NCBI GenBank assembly: GCA_019695435.1
Contig: JACTVF010000069.1
Coordinates: 1 to 9,710 of the forward strand
Origin: Methanoregulaceae archaeon
GTDB taxonomy: Archaea > Halobacteriota > Methanomicrobia > Methanomicrobiales > Methanospirillaceae
DNA length: 9,710 bases
Direction of reading: 5' to 3'
The position numbers and the translations under genes were made by a program. The notes under the pieces were generated by a model. The model did not search any database. It was not told the origin of the DNA and worked only from the letters and a program-made list of their open reading frames with translations. Shown here in pieces: positions 6,801 through 9,710 of this stretch. Position 1 is the first letter of the stretch. The number at the start of each line of letters is the position of its first letter.

Positions 6801-8779
6801 CAGCCGGTGGGGGAGGCCTTGCAGGTACCGGAGATCCCCGGTTTGTCGAGCTCGTGCGGAAGTGCGGGGAAGCGGGAAACGCCGAAGGGGAACTGAGGCT
6901 CATCCGGGGAGATGGCACACCGTTTGATGTGGAGGTCCAGGCCACCCGGTTCCTGGATCAGGGTGGCAGGCCCGCCCTAAATCTGGTCCTCCGGGATATC
7001 ACCGGATACAAAAAGACCTGGGCAGCACGGATGCAGGAGCAGGACATGGCAGTGTCAATTCTCGACAGCCTGCCAAATCCTGTCAGAAGACTTGATCCCA
7101 ACGGCGCATGCGTCTTTTTCAACAGGGCGTGGTATGCCTTCACCGGAAGGGCCCCTGCTGATGAGAAAGGAGACGGCTGGATGGAGGGCATCCACCCCGA
7201 TGACCGCGACCGTTATCGGGAATCCATACGGCCACAGGGGGATACCCGGGACCCGACTGATGTGGAATACCGTCTATGGCATCATACCGGTGAATACCGG
7301 TGGATCCGCGAGATCGGCATACCCGATCCTGCGCCCGGTGAAACAGGAGCCGGCGTCACGTACTCCTGCTACGATATCCACACATGCCGGCAGGCTGAGG
7401 AGATGCTGGATGACGGGGAGGCGGAGTACCGCGCCGTTTTTGAGAACACGGCAGATGCCACCCTTCTCGTAAGCGACAGGATCCTTGATTGCAATGCGGC
7501 GGCGATCCGGATGTTTGCCTGCACCCGTGAGAATCTCATCGGGCACGGCCCGCTGGATTTTGCCCCTCCGTACCAGCCGGACGGGAGGGTATCTGCCGAT
7601 GCCGCACAGGAGTACCTTGAAGCAGCCCGTAGAGGAACGCCGCAGATATTCTCCTGGGTCAGCACGAGAAGTGATGGTACGCCCCTCGAGACCCATGTTA
7701 CCCTGACCGGGCTTTCCATCCGCGGGGAGCGGCGGGTGCTTGCAGTTATTAACGATGTGACGGAACAAAACCGGGCGGAGCGCGAGATCCAGAGGCTTGC
7801 CTCCTACCCACAGCTGAACCCCAACCCGGTTATCGAGGTTGAGCCAGACCGGACAATGACCTATGCCAACCCGGCCACCTCTGCAGTTCTCTCATCACTC
7901 GGCTTGCCTGATGATCCGGCGGCGTTTTTGCCGGCAGATTTCAATGAGATCGCAGGAACGCGCGATCCGGTGCTGCCGATGATGGCAGGTCGCGTGGTGC
8001 AGCTCAAGGAGCGATCGTTCCGCGAGTCGATCTGTGCTGCCCCGGGGCACGCGCCGATCAGGATCTATGCCTACGATATCACCGACCGGGTACAGGCAAT
8101 GGAGGCGCTCGCGTACGCCAACCACAAGCTGGGCATCCTCACGAGTATCACCCGACATGACATCAAGAACAAACTTACCGGGGTACTTGGATACCTCGAT
8201 CTGCTCCGGGGATCCCTGCGTGATCCGCAGCTGATCGAATTCCTTGACAAGGCAGAAACATCGGCAGACGCCATCCGGCATCAGATCGATTTTACCAAGG
8301 ATTATGAATCGCTCGGCGGCACCGCACCGGTCTGGCAGGAGATTGCACCCATCCTTGCCGAGGTCAGGTCGCACTTTGATGTGGAGGGGATTGCATTCGA
8401 GGAGCCGGCGCCGGGTTTTGCAGTTTTTGCCGACCCGATGTTTGCCAAAGTGCTGTACAACCTCTGCGACAACTCGCTGCGCCACGGAGTGCATGTCCGG
8501 CATATACGGATACGGAGCGAACCTTATGAAGCCGGGTGCATGCTCATCTATGAGGACGACGGCGTGGGAATCCCGCAGGACAAGAAGGAATTGATCTTCG
8601 AACGCGGTTTTACCACCTCGTCCGGTTCCATAAAATCGTCCGGCCTTGGCCTGTTCCTGGTCCGTGACATCCTTGCCATCACTGGTATCACCATAAAAGA
8701 GACCGGAACACCCGGGTCTGGTTCGCGGTTCGAGATGGCCATTCCACCGGGGAAGTGGAGGTACGAGCCGGCTGAATAA
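3845..8779 (+). CDS. Giant soluble sensor kinase: receiver-PAS4-GAF-PAS5-HisKA-ATPase
   Basis: The protein has 1644 residues and no membrane segment, so it should be cytoplasmic. Approximate order: receiver 1-122 (D8-D9, phosphoacceptor D53 in 'LVLDYQMPEMDG', T81, K103); PAS 137-248, 258-372, 384-498 and 508-626; GAF 636-800 ('EGLAGDAIRTGVPVICRD', 'LVAVPFRLKGEIVGVI'); PAS 820-932, 942-1055, 1066-1180 (PAS_3-like, 'GIHPDDRDRY') and 1190-1310; a shortened PAS 1318-1415 ('LNPNPVIEVEPDRTMTYANP' to 'RIYAYDITDR'). Then come the dimerisation helix with H1438 in 'TRHDIKNKLTGVLGYL' and an ATPase domain with N1543 ('NLCDNSLRHG'), G1 'DDGVGI' (D1571) and an intact G2 'SSGLGLFLV'. All catalytic boxes are present. 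Known relatives integrate several internal signals such as redox state or small molecules, but no cofactor motif shows which. The N-terminal receiver could be phosphorylated by this kinase or by the membrane kinase upstream. The reading frame is unbroken across nearly 5 kb despite several A7-A8 tracts. Confidence 0.93.
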   Translation: MISVLYVDDESALLEVTRIFMERGGEFRVDTATSARETIEKLKVERYDALVLDYQMPEMDGIELLKYLRPRCNGMACILFTGKGEEDVAIEALNAGADFYIRKVGSPRTQFAELETKIRSAVARRQSEQVLRQSERDFRLLVENLTDVVYAVNGEGAVTYASPQITRFGYDPKDLIEKDFALLVCAEDIPSVARHFADMKQGISSSFEFRITGKGSQPRWVRASCSPRMDHGQCTGGQGLLTEITETKKDDETVRGREVLHQLLLDSATDGMLILDPESGNPVEFNEEACRQLGYTRDEFVGRSLQDWEVADAPQTLRKKIPEILRTGKATFETRHRTKDGRIREVVVTGRALDNGNTKRIASIFHDATDENEAAQTLAKRAFGFEELYEQAPLADLILSPDGRVTGINRAGTALLGCPKTEVIGRSLTDFIAQNEQARFSDTIGELGRSGSIPTAAPFSLALRDNRSALVALDGSAICDADGKIWQLAVTLTDITGQTKETATLRAAAASAEGIIAGARDGILVCTPDQVLTGWNPAMEDITGIAARDALGRRLADMLPFLHEMGQGSPSARALAGEIVATPDSRYEYPGTGKCGWLRSILSPLRNARGEIGGIIGVVQEITTRTKAVQRVKVANRLYAISSRVSTAVANVRDLETLLAAICRIAVEDEIVCMAWIGLFDQAAGIIRPVAHAGNGEELPKEGYRITGADKGEGLAGDAIRTGVPVICRDTGTDPAAQPWMEDALRHGYRSLVAVPFRLKGEIVGVITLCSGEPDAFSETEAEQLAFLGTSLSSALDLLDKKTLQRRAGRGSHGSWERTRFLAGGIESAAVPFAAVFPDGSTGAVNAALCAMLGYTEEELLALPLTSLLGTPAENEDRFLRIPATKKPERYESTIQKKDGTPLPVELFLQVIPNETGSQTCVGVFVTDIADRKRRTDLLEEERLRYRTFFETGSAAIMITEPDGAIIAANPAACRLFGQTEDMLHSAGGGGLAGTGDPRFVELVRKCGEAGNAEGELRLIRGDGTPFDVEVQATRFLDQGGRPALNLVLRDITGYKKTWAARMQEQDMAVSILDSLPNPVRRLDPNGACVFFNRAWYAFTGRAPADEKGDGWMEGIHPDDRDRYRESIRPQGDTRDPTDVEYRLWHHTGEYRWIREIGIPDPAPGETGAGVTYSCYDIHTCRQAEEMLDDGEAEYRAVFENTADATLLVSDRILDCNAAAIRMFACTRENLIGHGPLDFAPPYQPDGRVSADAAQEYLEAARRGTPQIFSWVSTRSDGTPLETHVTLTGLSIRGERRVLAVINDVTEQNRAEREIQRLASYPQLNPNPVIEVEPDRTMTYANPATSAVLSSLGLPDDPAAFLPADFNEIAGTRDPVLPMMAGRVVQLKERSFRESICAAPGHAPIRIYAYDITDRVQAMEALAYANHKLGILTSITRHDIKNKLTGVLGYLDLLRGSLRDPQLIEFLDKAETSADAIRHQIDFTKDYESLGGTAPVWQEIAPILAEVRSHFDVEGIAFEEPAPGFAVFADPMFAKVLYNLCDNSLRHGVHVRHIRIRSEPYEAGCMLIYEDDGVGIPQDKKELIFERGFTTSSGSIKSSGLGLFLVRDILAITGITIKETGTPGSGSRFEMAIPPGKWRYEPAE

Positions 8780-8799
8780 TCATACCGCACTTTTCAAGA

Positions 8800-8830
8800 C
8801 GGGGAGCCCCGGATAGAGAGTGCCATTTTT
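8800..8830 (+). terminator. Weak hairpin and T5, possible terminator of the giant kinase
   Basis: CGGGGAGCCCCG (8800-8811) can form a short GC stem with a tiny loop, and T5 follows at 8826-8830, about 50 bases after the stop. Either element alone is weak. The rest of 8780-8985 contains no credible gene. Confidence 0.3.
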
Positions 8831-8969
8831 GCCTGACGCCAATGACTCCCGCGTAATCCCCGTTATTGTGGGAGACAGTGCCGAGGCTGCCTGCCTGCTG
8901 ATCCTGTGTGCTCCTGATCCCCTGCACCCGCACACACGGCCAGCCGTTTCTGGATGTACAATCCGCGCG

Positions 8970-8983
8970 AAAAAAACAAGAAA
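8970..8983 (-). terminator. T-run terminator of thrS
   Basis: On the minus strand TTTCTTGTTTTTTT begins a few bases after the thrS stop codon. It shares the CTTGTTTTTT core with the signal behind purB. No hairpin is needed for archaeal termination of this type. Confidence 0.55.
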
Positions 8984-8985
8984 GT

Positions 8986-9710
8986 TCAGATATACCGGGC
9001 TTTCTTCGACAGCAGGCGCGGGGTATAGAGCGGACGGAACGGCTTGCCCGTGGTTTCTTTCTTCACGGCGGCAGCGAGGCTTTCTACGGTCATCTGCTCC
9101 TTATAGGGTTTGTTCGGCTCGGACTTCCGGCGGATGGTGACGGTGAGTTTCTTACTGGCAAGTTCCTCATCGCCAACCACGATCACATAGGGCACCCAGT
9201 CCATGCCGGCTTCCCGGATTTTCTTGCCCACGCTCTCCTCGCGGTCATCGAGATCGCACCTGATGCTCTGCGTGTTGAGAGCATCACAGACTTCCTTCGC
9301 ATACGGGATGTGGCGCTCGGCCACCGGCACGACCCGCACCTGGACCGGTGAGAGCCAAGTCGGCAGGGCCGGGACCTTCTGGGTCGAGATGTTCTCGAGG
9401 ATCGCACAGATCACCCGCTCGATACTCCCGGTCGGGGAACAGTGGAGGATGGGCGGGTACACTGGCGTGCCATCGTCTTTGAAGTACTTGATGTTAAAGC
9501 GGGTCGAGCTCTCGACATCGATCTGGACGGTGGGGTTCTCGATCGGCCGGTTCTGACCGTCAATGGCCGCAAGGTCGATCTTTGCTTCCCAGTAGTGGAC
9601 GCGCTCGGAGAGGATCTCGATCAGCATCGGGCAGTCGGATTCTTTCACGATCTTCCTGACCCACGCCTCGTTCTCATCGTAGAACTTCTTGGTGCACCGG
9701 AATGCGGCAA
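8986..9710 (-). CDS. thrS: Threonyl-tRNA synthetase, C-terminal part (5' truncated by window edge)
   Basis: The last 240 codons are present, open to the window edge and ending at TGA 8988-8986. The enzyme charges tRNA-Thr with threonine in the cytoplasm. The first half is the end of the class II catalytic core: '[16 protein letters not shown]', a conserved '[11 protein letters not shown]' stretch, and motif 3 in '[17 protein letters not shown]', whose histidine aligns with the zinc-binding histidine of bacterial ThrRS. The second half is the anticodon-binding domain, from '[14 protein letters not shown]' through '[19 protein letters not shown]' and '[11 protein letters not shown]' to a tail '[14 protein letters not shown]' typical of archaeal enzymes. 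Any N-terminal editing domain lies outside the window. The gene faces the giant kinase tail to tail with 206 bases between. A GTG inside the frame at 9648 is not the start, because conserved sequence continues upstream of it. Confidence 0.95.
   Translation of the reverse strand, partial: AAFRCTKKFYDENEAWVRKIVKESDCPMLIEILSERVHYWEAKIDLAAIDGQNRPIENPTVQIDVESSTRFNIKYFKDDGTPVYPPILHCSPTGSIERVICAILENISTQKVPALPTWLSPVQVRVVPVAERHIPYAKEVCDALNTQSIRCDLDDREESVGKKIREAGMDWVPYVIVVGDEELASKKLTVTIRRKSEPNKPYKEQMTVESLAAAVKKETTGKPFRPLYTPRLLSKKARYI

Noticed and set aside
1504..8779. A defence or other novel multi-gene system in the central island
   Set aside because: All three genes are recognisable two-component signalling parts with no nuclease, toxin or other effector domain.
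8820..9140. Plus-strand open frame in the convergent region, starting GTG 8820
   Set aside because: Most of it lies antisense to the conserved end of thrS, it has no ribosome site, and its composition (Pro, Arg, Ser and Cys rich) is that of a shadow frame.
8908..9351. Plus-strand open frame of 147 codons opposite thrS
   Set aside because: It is the complement of the ThrRS anticodon-binding domain; GC-rich coding DNA commonly leaves such antisense frames open.
1..9710. CRISPR array, tRNA or rRNA genes
   Set aside because: No regularly spaced direct repeats with unique spacers and no tRNA-like cloverleaf or rRNA sequence was seen; the only tandem repeats are at the insertion sequence ends.

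Overview
The window looks like a chromosomal segment of a methanogenic archaeon, most likely one of the Methanomicrobiales (Methanoregula/Methanosphaerula-like). This is inferred from an archaeal-type threonyl-tRNA synthetase, TATA-box promoters with either no leader or a GGTGA-type ribosome binding site, T-run terminators, moderately high GC, and PAS-rich histidine kinases with an 'RHDIKNKLTG' phosphoacceptor motif of the kind common in methanogens. No sequence search could be run, so the genus is a guess.

Layout: (1) 1-396, the 3' end of purB (adenylosuccinate lyase), closed by a T-run terminator. (2) About 427-1442, a roughly 1.0-kb insertion sequence with one DDE transposase gene on the minus strand. 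The gene is interrupted by an in-frame TAG and is otherwise open to a TAA at 439-441. Both ends of the element carry a doubled binding-site-like repeat. (3) 1504-3309 and 3299-3664, a two-gene operon encoding a membrane PAS-PAS histidine kinase and a stand-alone receiver protein, overlapping by 11 bases. (4) 3665-3844, an intergenic stretch with a T-run, a possible 10-codon micro-ORF and a promoter. (5) 3845-8779, a giant 1644-residue soluble sensor kinase: receiver, four PAS, GAF, five PAS, HisKA-like helix, ATPase. (6) 8780-8985, a convergent intergenic region with no credible gene, only terminator-like elements for both flanking genes. (7) 8986-9710, the 3' part of thrS on the minus strand, running off the window.

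The two housekeeping genes flank a sensory island. The membrane kinase and the lone receiver probably form one phosphotransfer pair. The giant kinase carries its own N-terminal receiver and could exchange phosphoryl groups with the small receiver. None of the three signalling proteins has a DNA-binding or enzymatic output domain, so the output must be another protein or direct protein contact. The most checkable oddities are the TAG in the transposase (decay or pyrrolysine), the repeated ends of the element with a TATA-like box between two copies, and the degenerate ATP lid of the membrane kinase.
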